From Apteryx mantelli (Eukaryota > Chordata > Aves > Apterygiformes > Apterygidae), in contig NC_089981.1 of NCBI RefSeq assembly GCF_036417845.1, positions 84,485,268-84,549,267 of the forward strand: DNA of 64,000 bases. The letters are read 5' to 3'. This document shows, piece by piece, positions 24,731-37,490 of the stretch. Position numbers and translations under genes: made by a program. Under the pieces are notes generated by a model. That model made no database searches. It had not been told where the DNA came from and was given only the letters and a program-made list of their open reading frames with translations. Within the stretch, counting starts at the first letter, position 1; each line of letters starts with the position of its first letter.

Positions 24731-27049
24731 GAGGACATGAGGCGGTGTAGGAACAGGCAGCCAGAGAAGGCAGGGCCACTTCTTTGGGGAGCAGTATCGC
24801 TCCTGCCAGATCCAAGAGACCATGAAATTGCAGCCGCAGAGGGAGCTGACAAGCACTGAAAAGACAAGGGATACCGCAAGGGAAGAGGCTTGACCGAGGC
24901 TGCTAAGCAAAACTGGAAATAAAAACCAATCCCATACTGGACCACTGCATCTCTACTCATTTTGCATATCTGGGCCATAACCAGCCCAAAAGTAGAGTCA
25001 GTCCTTGCCCCACAACCTATAGGCCACCACTGCTGACCTAAAGCCTGCTCCATGGCTGTGTCTCCTGCATGGGGTTTGACGTGCTGCACCCTCTGAGGAT
25101 GCTTGTGCTGAAAGCTCTGTTGTCCTGCAGAGCTGCTTTCCCCAGCGGGTACCAGAAACTCTCCAGATGTGGAAGCACAGAGTTCCCACATTTTCCTTCA
25201 CCCCTTTTAGCCAGATTTTGCATGTAACTCCATGTTTCATATAAATTTTGTTTGCAAAGCTTCATGAAATGTGTACATTAAGCTATTTCAACTATTTTGG
25301 TGCTATTTTGCACTGTGCAACATAGACATACCTTCAAACATAAAATACAGCGCTAGATAGCTCCCATCTTAATGTTCACATTTGTTTTGCCACTTATGAT
25401 TTTGTAGATTTTTGTCCTATTCCTCCCTCCCAAGTCACCTCTTCCACTCTGAAGGGTGTAAGACGCTTGCTCGTCTCATGTACTGCTTGCTCACATTTCT
25501 GCGTTCATCCTTCCCAGCGCATCAGTCACAGGAAAGAAAAGAAACAGTCGCTGCCAAAACAGTCAACTGCCTACATCATGTGAGGAGGAGAGAGCAGATT
25601 CCACTGAACCGAACTCACTGCGTGACTGCAAACGGCAATGAGGAAACGAGGGGGAGTCTGAAGTAGAGGCTCCCATAGGCGGAGGCGTAATAAGGTGCCC
25701 GAGAAGCAGTGAGAACTAGGAGGCTGGGCAGCATGGGAGAAGGAGATGTGCAAGTGGTCAGCCAGCAAGCAATGTCAACAGTATGTGAATAACAGCAGGG
25801 AAACAAGATGTGACCTAAGCCACCAACCGTGAGGGCAGGGCCACAGAAGACTGCAAGAGCTAGGATGAAGCTCAGCAGAGTGAAGGTCATGGAGAGAAGG
25901 GGAGGGAGAGCCCAGAAAGACAGAGTTTGAAGGCAGCAGAAAGACCAAAGAAAATGAGTATAAAACAGTCCCTACAACTTGCTCAGGAAAAGTGTTCGGA
26001 AGAGACAGAAAGAAAGAGGGGGCCAAAAGTCAGAGGTGGGGCAGGACGGGGGATCTAGCTCAGAACCGGTGAGATGCTGTGGCAACAAGTGTGCACTTTC
26101 CCTCTAGGGCCTCAGAAGCTAATAAAACAGTGGAAAGTCCGGAGGTGCCTTTATCACATTCACATGTAGGACCTGAGACCACCCAGCCCAAAGCACATAA
26201 GTGGTAGGCATGAAATGAACTGATGAGGGACACCAGCACAAGTAAGGAGCAGTGAGAGAGAGGGAGAAGCTGAGGAGAAAAGGAAGAGAGAAGTCAGGGA
26301 AGTCCATCAGCAGGAGAACAATGAGTCCAGCCAGAGGTGGCAGAATATAAATGAAAGCCAAAGCCAGAGGAGGGCAGTGAGGTGCGAGGATGGAGAACAA
26401 GACCCCTTTGCTAGGTGTCATCCTCAAGTAAAGGAGAGATATTTTGAGCAACGAAGGAAGAACAAAGAAGGAAGAAGAAAGGATATGAGAAGACTGGTTT
26501 CTCCCATCAGTTACACCACAGTCAATCATCCCAGTGAAAAACTAGTGTGAGATAAAAAGAAGATCCCAATCCCCAAATTACCTCCAAGTGGACAACCTTT
26601 GGAGGCCTCTACTTCAGCGAACCAAACATCCCAAAACTCTTAGCAAGGATTGAGAAAGTAATCGGACTTTCACATGAAAAAATTTCTGAGTCTCCATTCC
26701 TCTCCTGGCTTGCTGCAGCAGCTGAAGGACTTGCTCTTACATTCCTATGTAAACTTGTTATCCCTTCCCTGGTTTCATCAGCTGAAATCCTTCAAAACCA
26801 AGTAATCTTGGATTCCCCATTGTAAGCATGAACATGGAAACTGCGAGGAGAGAGTCAGTGAGTTGTCTGCGAGGAAGGAAAAGAAACTATGAACGAGGAG
26901 CTCTGTTGCTAGGTTGTTATGAGAGGTACAATTCTGTCTGGTACAAAGACAGTTATGAAACGGCTCATTTCTTGTGATTCTCCTCTGTGTGATAAAGTGC
27001 TGCTTTCTCTTTGCACTAGGCGTTTTGTAGCCAGGGAATAAAGTAATCA

Positions 27050-27095
27050 CTGCACATTTTGCCAACAGAGAAACTGAGGCACAGAGTTTCTGACC
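27050..27095 (-). repeat. MIR-like SINE fragment
   Basis: The plus strand carries CAACAGAGAAACTGAGGCAC then AGAG, a close match to the reverse complement of the MIR 3' segment (CTCTGTGCCTCAGTTTC). Only about 40 bases are recognisable. Confidence 0.5.
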
Positions 27096-30000
27096 CCCCA
27101 TCTCACCATTAACTTCCTTCCCACGGGGAGCTAACCTCTGCTTCCTGATGCATACATTTATGTTTCATCTTCCACCCCTGTTGATCATCCCATTCAGTTT
27201 AGATTAAATAAGGCCCATTAACACTTGTCACTTTTCCTGGGTTGATTTCTGATCAGCCACACTCAAATTGTTGCAGGAAATTGCAGGAATCAAGAGGAGC
27301 ATTACAATTCCCTACTTGTAAAATGAAAGCAATTTCTTTCTTTGCTTATGGTAACACAGCCCATTGGAGGCAGGGTGATACGGTATCCAGAAACATCCAC
27401 TTAGGGGCTATGCTTAAGACCCACAGCCTTCAATATGCCTCTGATACCTTATTTTAATCTATTGTTAATTTTCTAAGCATTTCTTAATTGCATTGGATAG
27501 TATAATAGGGTATAAATCTTATCAGCAAATCAGACTGACATCAGCTTGTGTTATCACATTACCATGGTTACTTTATTACAGCTGAGCCTTGTGCTTGTTA
27601 CTATCCACAAACAATTCTAGCAAACAACCTAAATTGAACCAAAATATCCTGGCAGTGTTTCCTTTTTTTTTTTTTTTTGTCAAAGAAAAACAATTTCTCT
27701 GGGTGATAGGTAACTGCAGCATGTCTATTATGCATTTTACTCTTCTCAGACTTCTGCAGCCTACGTTTATTTCTTCTGCATTTGCACAGTGTTGAAACAT
27801 TTCCACGCAGTCAGCGAGATGCTCAAGCCAAATTCCTTTAACATGCAACAGGATCATTAACACAAACTCACAATATTCGGGTTGACAAGCACTACCCCAG
27901 TCTGTAAAAACATTACCACGTTTGTATTGTCATGGCAAAACCTGCTAACGACTGCTGCGTTAGGACCCGTTGACAGCAACGCCCCCATCCCTGCAGGACG
28001 CAGGTTCCCTTGCTCTGATCTGATCTCACTTGGGCCTCTCATCATAAGACACAGTCCCACTCTCCCTCGCCACCAGTGCCATTGCCCAAGTGTCAGATGA
28101 AGGGAAGGACATTTCCCATGGGGTCACTGAGATGATCTGACTCTCACACGTGCCCAAGATCTGGTGTGAGAGAGGGGAACGTGTGCTGGAACGTCCCTTC
28201 TCACTGCTGTTGAATATTGTATTGGACATTTCCTACGTTTGGCTCTTCCCGCACCGCAGTTCATCATCCCGCCAGCTGTGTGGGACCACTGCTGGAAGAC
28301 AGATGACTGCCCTGATCTGATTTTAAAAAATAACCTCCTCTTTCCTCTTTTTTCACCCAGATCATTTCAGTGATCTGGTTTTTAGTATGAACCGTTGCAC
28401 TGGCACAACTGACAAGGCAGAGGTCTGCAGGAATGAAGTGAGCAGAGCAGGAAACCCTCCAGCAAAAAGCTCCATCCAGCAGGAATGGGGAAGGAAGGCT
28501 GGACTGTTTGCAACACAAGAAGTCACCCTGGAGGTCATGGAAGAGGATGCAGAAGACAGCTGCTTGTGGGGAAGGGACATCAGCGCTTCTCCAGACGTTC
28601 CTGTCAGACCATGAGCCTTGTGAAGACATTTATTTCCTGCTCTCAGGCAGCATCCCATCTGTTTAGCCAGGAAGAGGGCTGACTGTGAATCCCCCACCCC
28701 TGCCCCAAAGAGGGTAGTGCTTCCCAAAGCTGTGACAGACCCACTTTTGCTTAGCAAAGGAGCTAAAGCCCTGCAGCCCCTCTGGGGAGCAGATGAGCCC
28801 TGAGCCCAGCCGCGGTGCTGCCGTGCTGCTCCAGCACAGCCTCCCCACCTCCCGGGCAGGCAGCTGGCCTGAGTCAGGTGTCAGACTGGCAAAGAAGATG
28901 CAAGACTTGCTTCTAGTCCCTAGATTAGGGAAGACCTGCAAGAGAATTGGATGAAGAGAGTGGAAAGACAGGCAAGATCAGCTCTATTTTTACCTCTCTT
29001 TTTTAAGGATAAGAGAGGGTTTGATAAGGAAGAACAACATGGGGAGGGAGAACATGGAGTTAAACAAACCAATGTCACCTGTGATGTTCACAGCTGACAA
29101 GAAGCAGAGCTTGAGGCTACCGCTTCGTTGTTCCATATAGAGAAACTTCACTAGCATTTCAGCAAAGCACCTAATACCTCAAAGCCTAAGGCTAACCAGC
29201 AGGGACTGCGTTCCCTCCCCAGGCTGGTGGACACGGTTCAGCTGAAGCCAGAGTTGAATTGCTCCAGTGACGCTTTCCCTCTTTTTTTTTCCACCAAGCA
29301 AATATGTCAGTTGAGTTCTACTGCGATGACTTTTGATTCAGGCTTCCCAATATCTGCTGTGGTGTTCTGTGCTTTGACTCCTTTCCTTCTCCTGGCCTCG
29401 GTTTCATATTTACATTTAAAAATGCCTAACATTTTTAGGCACGTTTTTAAGTGACACAGACACCTGCTAGTTCAATGCCATCTTGCTCCCATGCTCTCAC
29501 CAGCACGGCCTTTGTGGAACAGTATCTATTAAATGGGGAATAATCAGCCACTGGGAGTGGAAGAGGAGGAGGAATGATAGGCTTAAATTGCGGCTTGGGA
29601 TTTAGACAGCCTGGGAGAACTTCCTAACAGAAGGAACTGGAAAAGATCACCTGGAGGAGGCTTCTCCAAGTCTTCTACAGAAGGTTAGACATAGATATGT
29701 CAAGATTGATGAAGACACTTCAAGGGAAAACAACACACGTAGTGTGGCACGTGTTCGGGTGCCACATTCGCTTGTGGCAGCCCCACTCTGCTCCAGCACT
29801 CTGCCGAATGGAGGAGGGGCAGAGAGCGGGTCTCGCCTCCAGCCCTCCTTTCTCCTGGGGGTAGGAAGGAGAGGGCAAGCGCAGCAGGGCAGGAGAAGCA
29901 AGGCTGGGGCAAGCTCTGCTGTAGGGACACTATAAAACCATGGAAACATTGCCACCTAATTACAAACCAACAGCACTCTTGTTACACTGCAGTATAGCAC

Positions 30001-30767
30001 CGCTTCAGCCTCCGTAGATACTTCCTCTATATAGGGGGGACCTAGACGGCTCATGTGTCAGTGGTGAAGATACAGCAGTTGAGACAGCAGCATGCTGCCA
30101 GACCTGAATGTTTTGTCCCAAATCGGCTTGTACAGTTCATGCCTTCCCAACTACTTGCATCACTGCGCCCACCTCACCGCAGCGCCGTGGGAGCTGCAGG
30201 TGCAGCCCCGCGTCCACCACAGCTCAGCATCAGCCCAGCTCCAGAGAAGGTCATGCTCGAGGTAGTAAGCCCTTCTCTGAAGAAAGGGCACAATCAGCAG
30301 TACAATTTGCATCCCAGCTGCCTGCGACCGAGGCAGAGCTGGCTGGAAGCGCACGCTTTGGGAGGCCCGGGGACGCCGCCGCTGAAGCCAACCGTGTGAT
30401 GGGAGCCTGGAGCTGGGCAGAAATGCTCGCAGGAAGGTTTCTAGCCAAGCCCGCCTGCGCACTGCAGGAAGCAGTGCAAAATCAAATTGTGCCTGCAACA
30501 TGTTTTCGTCCATACAAATCTGAGTGCAACAGCAAGGACTCTTGTTTCTTCTTTCCCCAGCAAACTCTAACCATGAGGCCTTTAATGGAGTCCGTTCGGT
30601 CTCAGCTGACTGTCACTCGGGCAAAGGCCCCGTTACATCAGCTCCCCTTTCAGCGTAAAATGGCCCTTGAGTATGAATCAGAGGCAACCTGCCCGTCTCT
30701 TGTCTGCACCAAGCAGCGCACTTCTAATGAGCTAGCCACTGCTTTTGATCTTCTTTTGGTTATGGCT

Positions 30768-30845
30768 AAGCTGAGGTAGCCTAAGTAACTGAACCAAGGT
30801 CACAAGAGTTCAGTGTCAGAGGCAGAAGAGAGGTGAGGTGCACTG
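30768..30845 (-). repeat. MIR-like SINE fragment
   Basis: AAGCTGAGGTAGCCTAAGTA, ACTGAACCAAGGTCACAAGA and GTCAGAGGCAGAAGAG follow the reverse complement of the MIR core (GAGG..TTAAGTAACTTGCCCAAGGTCAC..GGCAGAG). Diverged. Confidence 0.45.
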
Positions 30846-33017
30846 TCCCCTCTCATTTGGGGTGTCCCTTTAAACCAGGCAGCGTCACATGTGTAAGGGA
30901 AGAGGGCTTACGAGACCTTGTGGTAGTACTGACCTGCTAGATGATCTTGAGTACAGCTCTTCACTGCCTCTCTCTCGTCCTCTCGTTCTTTGCATATAAG
31001 ACGTTAATCTTGCATTTAAGAACTTAACCTAAAATACTCAGCTTCACCCCCACACATTGTCTCCCTGTTGGGTTTCCATACTCAGAGGCTTAACAGGAGT
31101 GAGTCTCATTTAGCATAAAACAACAACAGGTCAAGGAACCACTAAAGAAAAACACCATAAATCTCTCTGCCTGAAATAATTCCCTTTCCACTGTGCCAGG
31201 GAGAACAAACACAGACCTCTTGCTGTTGCTTAAGGCACTTGCCTGGAGGGAGGGAGAGAGGCGTCCCTGGCTCCAGGCTTTGCACCAGCGAGTCCCATAA
31301 AGCTCAGAAGTCAGGTGTGCAGTCGCAGAGCCCGCGACACACAAACAGCATGATCTGAATCAAAACGCAGAGCGCTCAGAAGGGAATCGCTGTCAGTCTC
31401 CGATCCTTAAGTTAAAACCTGAGCTGAGAAACTGCCGCGCAAGAAAGGCTGGCTCTGAACTCAGGTGCAAACTGAATTGCAACAGTACCTGAATTTCTCT
31501 TGTTTTTGTTGTTCTATCACTGCTTGAATATCGATCCTCTCATCAATAGTGGGTTAAGAGGAAACATCATTTTTTAATCTTCTTTAATGAGGGCTTTGCC
31601 CTGGAAGAACATTTTTTCTCTCAGCCCGGGTATCTGCAAACTGAAATGTTCCTGCAAGAGAAAATAATAATTTCAATTTCCAAAAACTGACCCAAAATTG
31701 AGCTGTTGATTCAGGGTGCACTACTTATGTGCATTATCATTTGCTGTGTTAGGATCAGATGTGTAGACGGAAAAAGCTTTTTGAAAAATTGACTGTGACA
31801 GAAAGCACTGGGAAGTTACTTCGTTTCGAAAGATGCTGGCATTGCAAATCAAAGCCTCCTTCTCATTTGGTACTGCTAGTCGCAGGACACCGCTGCCAGC
31901 CGCTTCACAACGACAGCCCTGTCCCAGGACGGACCTGGCAGCCAGCCTGCACGTCCCCCCAGGGCTGGGAGAGGACGGAGAGGAGGAAGGGCTGCGTCTG
32001 CCTCGTCCAGAGAGTGCCACTCCAGTCCCGCAATGTTAAATTTTTCTTGCTTTTAAAAGGAAATCTAGTTTCTGGTAACCACTTTGGTGCCTCTGCTATA
32101 GGCTGAAATTGTTGCCCAGAACCGTTCCTGCTTTTCAGATGATTACCTCCAAGGGGCTCTCCGATTCCAACTGTTATTCTCATGCATAATGTATTTCATT
32201 TTGAGGCTTTCATCTGTGCCTAAGTTTTCCATCTATTTCCTTCCTGGTCTCAGCCACCCTTTTACCTGTAAAGCATGATCAGTTGCTTTTTTCCCCAGTT
32301 TCCTTCTGGAGTCTCATTTCTCTTGAACACTGTTGGTCAATTCCAGCTCTTGTGCCACCACAAAGCTATTTCGGGGGATGAGGTTCCTATTCACCCTCTT
32401 GTTCCAGGTTTTTGGTCATGCCTCCTTTCCTGCAGCATCTGGCTTGGCTGAAAAGTTTGCTGCCTCCAGCTCCTTTCTGTTCCCTGCTGTTGGTTATGGA
32501 TAAGCCAGTTGCATGGTCACCCCCTAACCCATGTCGCCCACAGGGAACCAGCTTAGCTTATACCCACCCACTCCTTTTGACCCAGCTGGATTCAGGGGCT
32601 CTCACACAAGGAAGAGCTGGTTATAAGGGGCCCCAAAGTGGCTGCCGAAAGAGGGTGTGAGAAGCAGCATGCCTCTTCAGTTGAGTCAGCGAAGCAGCAT
32701 CACACTTTGACATCCCAGTATTACCCTGCTGCCTTGAGATCCCGATGGAAACTGCAGGAAGACTGAACTTCTCCAGGAGTTGTACAGGGGCGTGTGTTAA
32801 ATATCCATAACTCCCCATGCTCTCTTGCATAATCACCTGGTGGCCAGGGACAAGTCGTTTAGATGATTTGGAATAGCAGTGAGAACAGATTTAGAGGAAC
32901 AAGCCTTCAAAGCAGGAATGCAGAGCTCAGCAGTCAAACATCCAGCCGTATCTGGATGCCACTTCTTTTCCAAATCCTTTCAGATGCAGCCTAAGGGGTT
33001 ACTATTGACTTTAAAAG

Positions 33018-33122
33018 CTGGGGGCCCTGATTCAACAAAAACAGCTAAGCACTTAATAACATTAAACACATGCTCAAGTCTCTTCCTATTCAACAAAGGA
33101 GTTAAGCACATACTTCACCCTT
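33018..33122. repeat. Old amniote palindromic MITE-like repeat (copy with GGGGGCCCTGATTCA)
   Basis: Contains GGGGGCCCTGATTCAACAAA, AGCTAAGCACTTAATAACAT and AACACATGCTCAAGTC, followed by ATTCAACAAAGGAGTTAAGC, an inverted or duplicated layout. This motif set is a widespread ancient amniote repeat. Similar segments occur in this window near 7.72 kb and 37.37 kb, which supports a family. The family name cannot be assigned from sequence alone. Confidence 0.5.
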
Positions 33123-36100
33123 CTTAGATGGCCCAGAACCAAAACATTGAGTTCTCAGAGTTTCTTCAACCTTTATTTAATTTTGGAGGAGGGACAGGAA
33201 TCTGAACCTTGATCCATGTTTTGCAAAGGGTCCCTATTTGCAAGTGAGTCAGACTCCGGATCCAGACCTACACACCCAAACGCTGGCACAATCATGTTTT
33301 GGATTGGGATCTGAATTTTTCAGCTTGTGTCTCACTCTGATCCATGCGTATGTTCACTAAAGAGATTGAATTGCAGGCAGGGAGCTGTTAAGCCATGTTT
33401 CTGTGCACGGTTTAAATTGATGATGCTTTCCCCAGCTCCACCTACCCGAGATGCAAAACCGAGCCACCACCTCAGTGTACGCTGTGCAGATGTTCAGCCC
33501 GTGAGCGTGCAGGATTTGCAGAGCTCCTCAAAGCTGGCTGCTCTTTCACAAGTCTAAACCCACCACGGCACAACTCTGCAGCCCAGTTCCCAGGGTCATG
33601 TGAGAGCCTCAGACTCTTGGCTATTATTAAAATACCATAGAGCATTCACTTAGCGGTTGCAAAGAGAAAGTGCAAATGGAGCGAGCAAGGCGTGCTGTAA
33701 CCCGCCGGGGGATGCTGCAGAGGAAGGGGGACTGACAGCCGAGGAGAAAGCGCCTGCTCCAGCAGCCAGGGACTCGGCCTGCCTCCGAGCTATTGTTCCG
33801 GGCTTTCGGCAGACCGAGGCAAACGTCACCACAGTGGTTTGCACACATTTCAAAATGTCACTGCTTCCTCCAACACCTTCTTCTTTTTCCTTTTTTCTTT
33901 CTTTGGTTTGTTCTTTCCACAAAAACTGAGACTTTCCAGAGCAAACCAGCAGGCGCCAGCAAAACCAGCAAACAAAAAAAAAAAGAAATACAAATGAAAA
34001 CGTCTGAGCCACGCGGCCAAATCCAAGCCCTCTTCCTGTCTCACACCAGTGCCAGTCGCATCTCAGCACATGGAGCTCAACCCTTCTCCTCGCTGACTCT
34101 AGCAAGGCAGCTCCGGGGCTGCTGGCAGGGCAGAATAAAGCTGCAAAATAAAAGGCCAGTTCATTCCAGGGAGATGGGAAACAAATCGGCTGCCAATTGC
34201 CTGGGCGAGCAGGGGAAGTGGCACTCAGACATCTAAGGCAGCGGGAGGATGCGAGTGCCCTCCCACAGACATTATCAGTTGCCTGGAGGAGGAAGAAAAT
34301 CAACTTGGTTCCAAATAAAAAGCAGACTTCAAATAGCCACATCACGCTCCCTCCAGGAAGAGCATCGCTGGAGGGTTTGAGCATTAGATGGTTGCCAGCA
34401 GCACAAGGGAAGAAGGAAGGAGCATCTAGCCCAGGGCTGTAGGGTCCATAAGGAGGCCGTGGCTCCGAGGAACAAAAGACCCAGTGAGCCAGCACCGCTT
34501 CCTTGCTGGTCACAGCAGCAGGGAAGACACAGCAGCTGGAGGGACCGCTTCCCTCACCCTAATCCTGCTTCCCACCACCGATGGGCTCCCCCAGACATCC
34601 AGAGAAACAGGCTGTGTCCTTCCCAGGCAGCCAGAGTCAAGGGGACTCTGCTCCAGCCCAAAGGTTAAGCATGAGACTGGCAATGAAAGGAGACAGGGAT
34701 GATGAGTGCCTTGTGGGCAGTCCCAGAAGGATGAAACCCTGCCTTAAACCTTCCGTCTTAACTGGCTTCTCCACTATGCCTGCACTGCTCTGAAAAAAAG
34801 CACGTGCACCGGAAGCACTGAGCATCCTTCATACAAGTTGTAGATAAGACATCTCTGTAAATGCCCAGTCTTACTAGGTGGGAAGCAGCGATGGGGAGAT
34901 AGTCATCTGCTCAAGCTAAGACACAGCCATGAGGCCAGAGCTGGCACACACGCACAAGTCTTACTAGTCACCATCTGGCAGTAGCGCTATGAGATCATGC
35001 TCCTTCCACAGCTGGGTGACACAGTTAAACAGGGATTCCTCCTGGGAAAGAGTAAACTAGGGAAAACCTGAAGGAAAAAAAAAAATCAACAACCTCTACT
35101 TCCAGTCCAGGAGCCCTTTGAGAGCCTGTCGTGCTTGGTGGGCTCAGCCACAGCGGCTGGAGCAGGGCTGTCAGCTGCCTCTCCGCGTCTGCGGTCGTGG
35201 TGCCATGGTGCACTGGCTCCACGGGTGATTTCCCAGCCCCAGCAAATGGACAACGACCTGGTGCAAGGAGCTTTCTGAATCACCCTACCACATTGCAAGG
35301 GACAAACACGGCATCCTGCACCAGCGTGATGAGGCAAGAGTTTATCTATCTTCTCTGGACAGACGTACGAAGGCACTAACCACAGCACATTTGAGAAGAC
35401 CATGGGGCGTTGGGGAGGGCTGGGTGCCAGGTGTTGGTGCAATAACAAGGGTTTGGCCCCTGGATGTCGCTCACTGCCCTAAAAGCCATTCCCTGTCCTC
35501 ACCAGTCCTGCTGTGAAGCCAGAGCAGGGTGAAAGGTGGGGAGCGGACGGACTCAGACCAAGAGCCACATCCAGACCGCAGACTGTCGGCTGGATTGCCT
35601 TGACCTGCCCAGACTTTCCCCACCACTCCCCGGATCGCAGGCCGTTCCCAAGCGGGTGCACCAGTGTTAAATGCCGTGCAGCCTCCAGAGTGAGTCACAG
35701 CAGGCGTTTTGCTAGTGCTTACAGCCCTGGGTACCTTACCGACAAACCTGGGGCTACGCGAAGCCCAGATGATCAACACCGGCTTAGCTGAGAAGCTCAG
35801 GAAAGGCGCCAAAGGCTTGTCCTTCCCAGCCAGCCCCAGCAGTTCATCCTGGGGACTTTTTAACTAAACTGACATAAAACATCTTTCCCTCCTGTCCCTT
35901 AGTACATGCGCTGTCTTATTTTCTATACCGCAATTGCGGAGACCATCAGAAACCTATGGCCCTTGGAGAGCAGGAGATGCCTGCAGCAGCCACCCTGGGA
36001 GATTTATGAGGGCAGCAAGCCCTTGGTTTCCCTGGTCACCCCCCGAGGATTTACAGCCCAGTGCTTTGGGAGCGAGCAAAGACCTGCTGTTCGTCATCAG

Positions 36101-37364
36101 AGACCTTATGATTCTGTCCGTGAGGAGGAGGCTTCAAACACAGATAACCTTTGCAAGCAGAAATGGCCATTCCTGGATGTAACGCTAGAGATAGGCAGAA
36201 TGAAAAGCATCCGCAGGGCTCTGGAAAATCTCAGAAAGTGAAGCCAGGAGTTTGCATTATTTGTACGGCTGGAGAAGAAAGGTTAGTTGTGGGGCAACGG
36301 GAGGAGGAAAGGAGGTCGGGAGCAGAGTTTGTTCAAGTAAATTTGGCTTCTGGGCTGATTTTCTCTTGAATGTGATACAATTAAAAGTTACTTCTGCTCA
36401 GGACTCATGTTCCAGCTTCTTCTTATATCCACAGAGCACACAGCGCCTTGAGGTCTGGACCAGTAGTCTGGGACTGCAGCTTTGAGGCGGCTACACGCTT
36501 CCACATACAGCTACAAGACACCTGGGGGCAGCTTTGGGAGTACAAGGGCTGGCAAATTTTCAAAGGCTTCTCTAGAGCTTGCGCGCGTTGCCCCGCCGTC
36601 TGTGCTGGGCCACTGATCTCCCTGTAATTAAGAGCGCTACTGGCAATACTTTCCAAACGAGTCCGCTGCAGAATTGCAGCTCGTGTGCTTTCCCCCCCAG
36701 CTTGCCGTCCGGTTTGAAATGCCTGGCGTGACACTTGCACGCCACTGCAATGCTTGATGCTGTTAATGGAGCTGACCACGAATCCCACACATCTGTTTAC
36801 AGTACCCCTGGTATTGGTGTCGTCAGTGAAGGAGGAAGGACTGTAAACAGTCATTACTATGCAGATTTCAAAGAGAAGTGCATCTGCGTGTTTGGTTTCT
36901 GCTCGGCTTGTTTGCTTGCGTCTTCACAGGACCGAGCGGAGTTCTTCCTTAGCTCTTAAATTAGCAGGGGAAGCATGAATTTGTTGTGATACTAATTGTT
37001 ATGTGCAATTTTTTTTGAAAACGGTAACACCACCCACTGGGATTGAAGATGCTGCAGCTTAGTAGGTGGCTTCCTGGAGGAATATATCCAGAAAGCAGCA
37101 AAATTCCTATTCTAATTAAAAGGAAGTCTCTGAGACAAGCTTTTCCATGAGGGAAAGAAAAAGGCAGAGTAAAGCAAGCTGATGCATCTACTGCATATAT
37201 TACCACTAAAGACATGGAAATTAATTGGATTTATTGCCAGTCACAGCTGCAAAGATGGCTCATTTCTAAGTTTATTTTACAGAAAGTGGCGGGAGGAGTG
37301 GGACTTAATAGTCATCTCGGTTAAGCTAATGAGCCAAAACTAATGGTCTCATCTTGTTTAGAGA

Positions 37365-37490
37365 GGCCCCAGTTCAGCAGAGCACCTAAGCATGTGTGTA
37401 GCTCTCGCTTTGCTTTCCAAGGGATGTTTTGCATCTGCTGGAGTGTTTGCTGGTGAGCAGGACACTTACAGAGCAGATGCTTAAAGTTGG
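37365..37490. repeat. Old amniote palindromic MITE-like repeat, third copy
   Basis: GAGGCCCCAGTTCAGCAGAG and CACCTAAGCATGTGTG match the start of the same family. ACAGAGCAGATGCTTAAAGTTGG near 37480 may be the opposite arm. It is highly diverged. Confidence 0.4.

Noticed and set aside
26119-26529. A 136-codon hydrophobic minus-strand frame resembling a membrane protein
   Set aside because: The strand is pyrimidine-rich over nearly 900 bases, which gives Leu/Phe/Ser-rich translation by composition alone. No splice sites or similarity.
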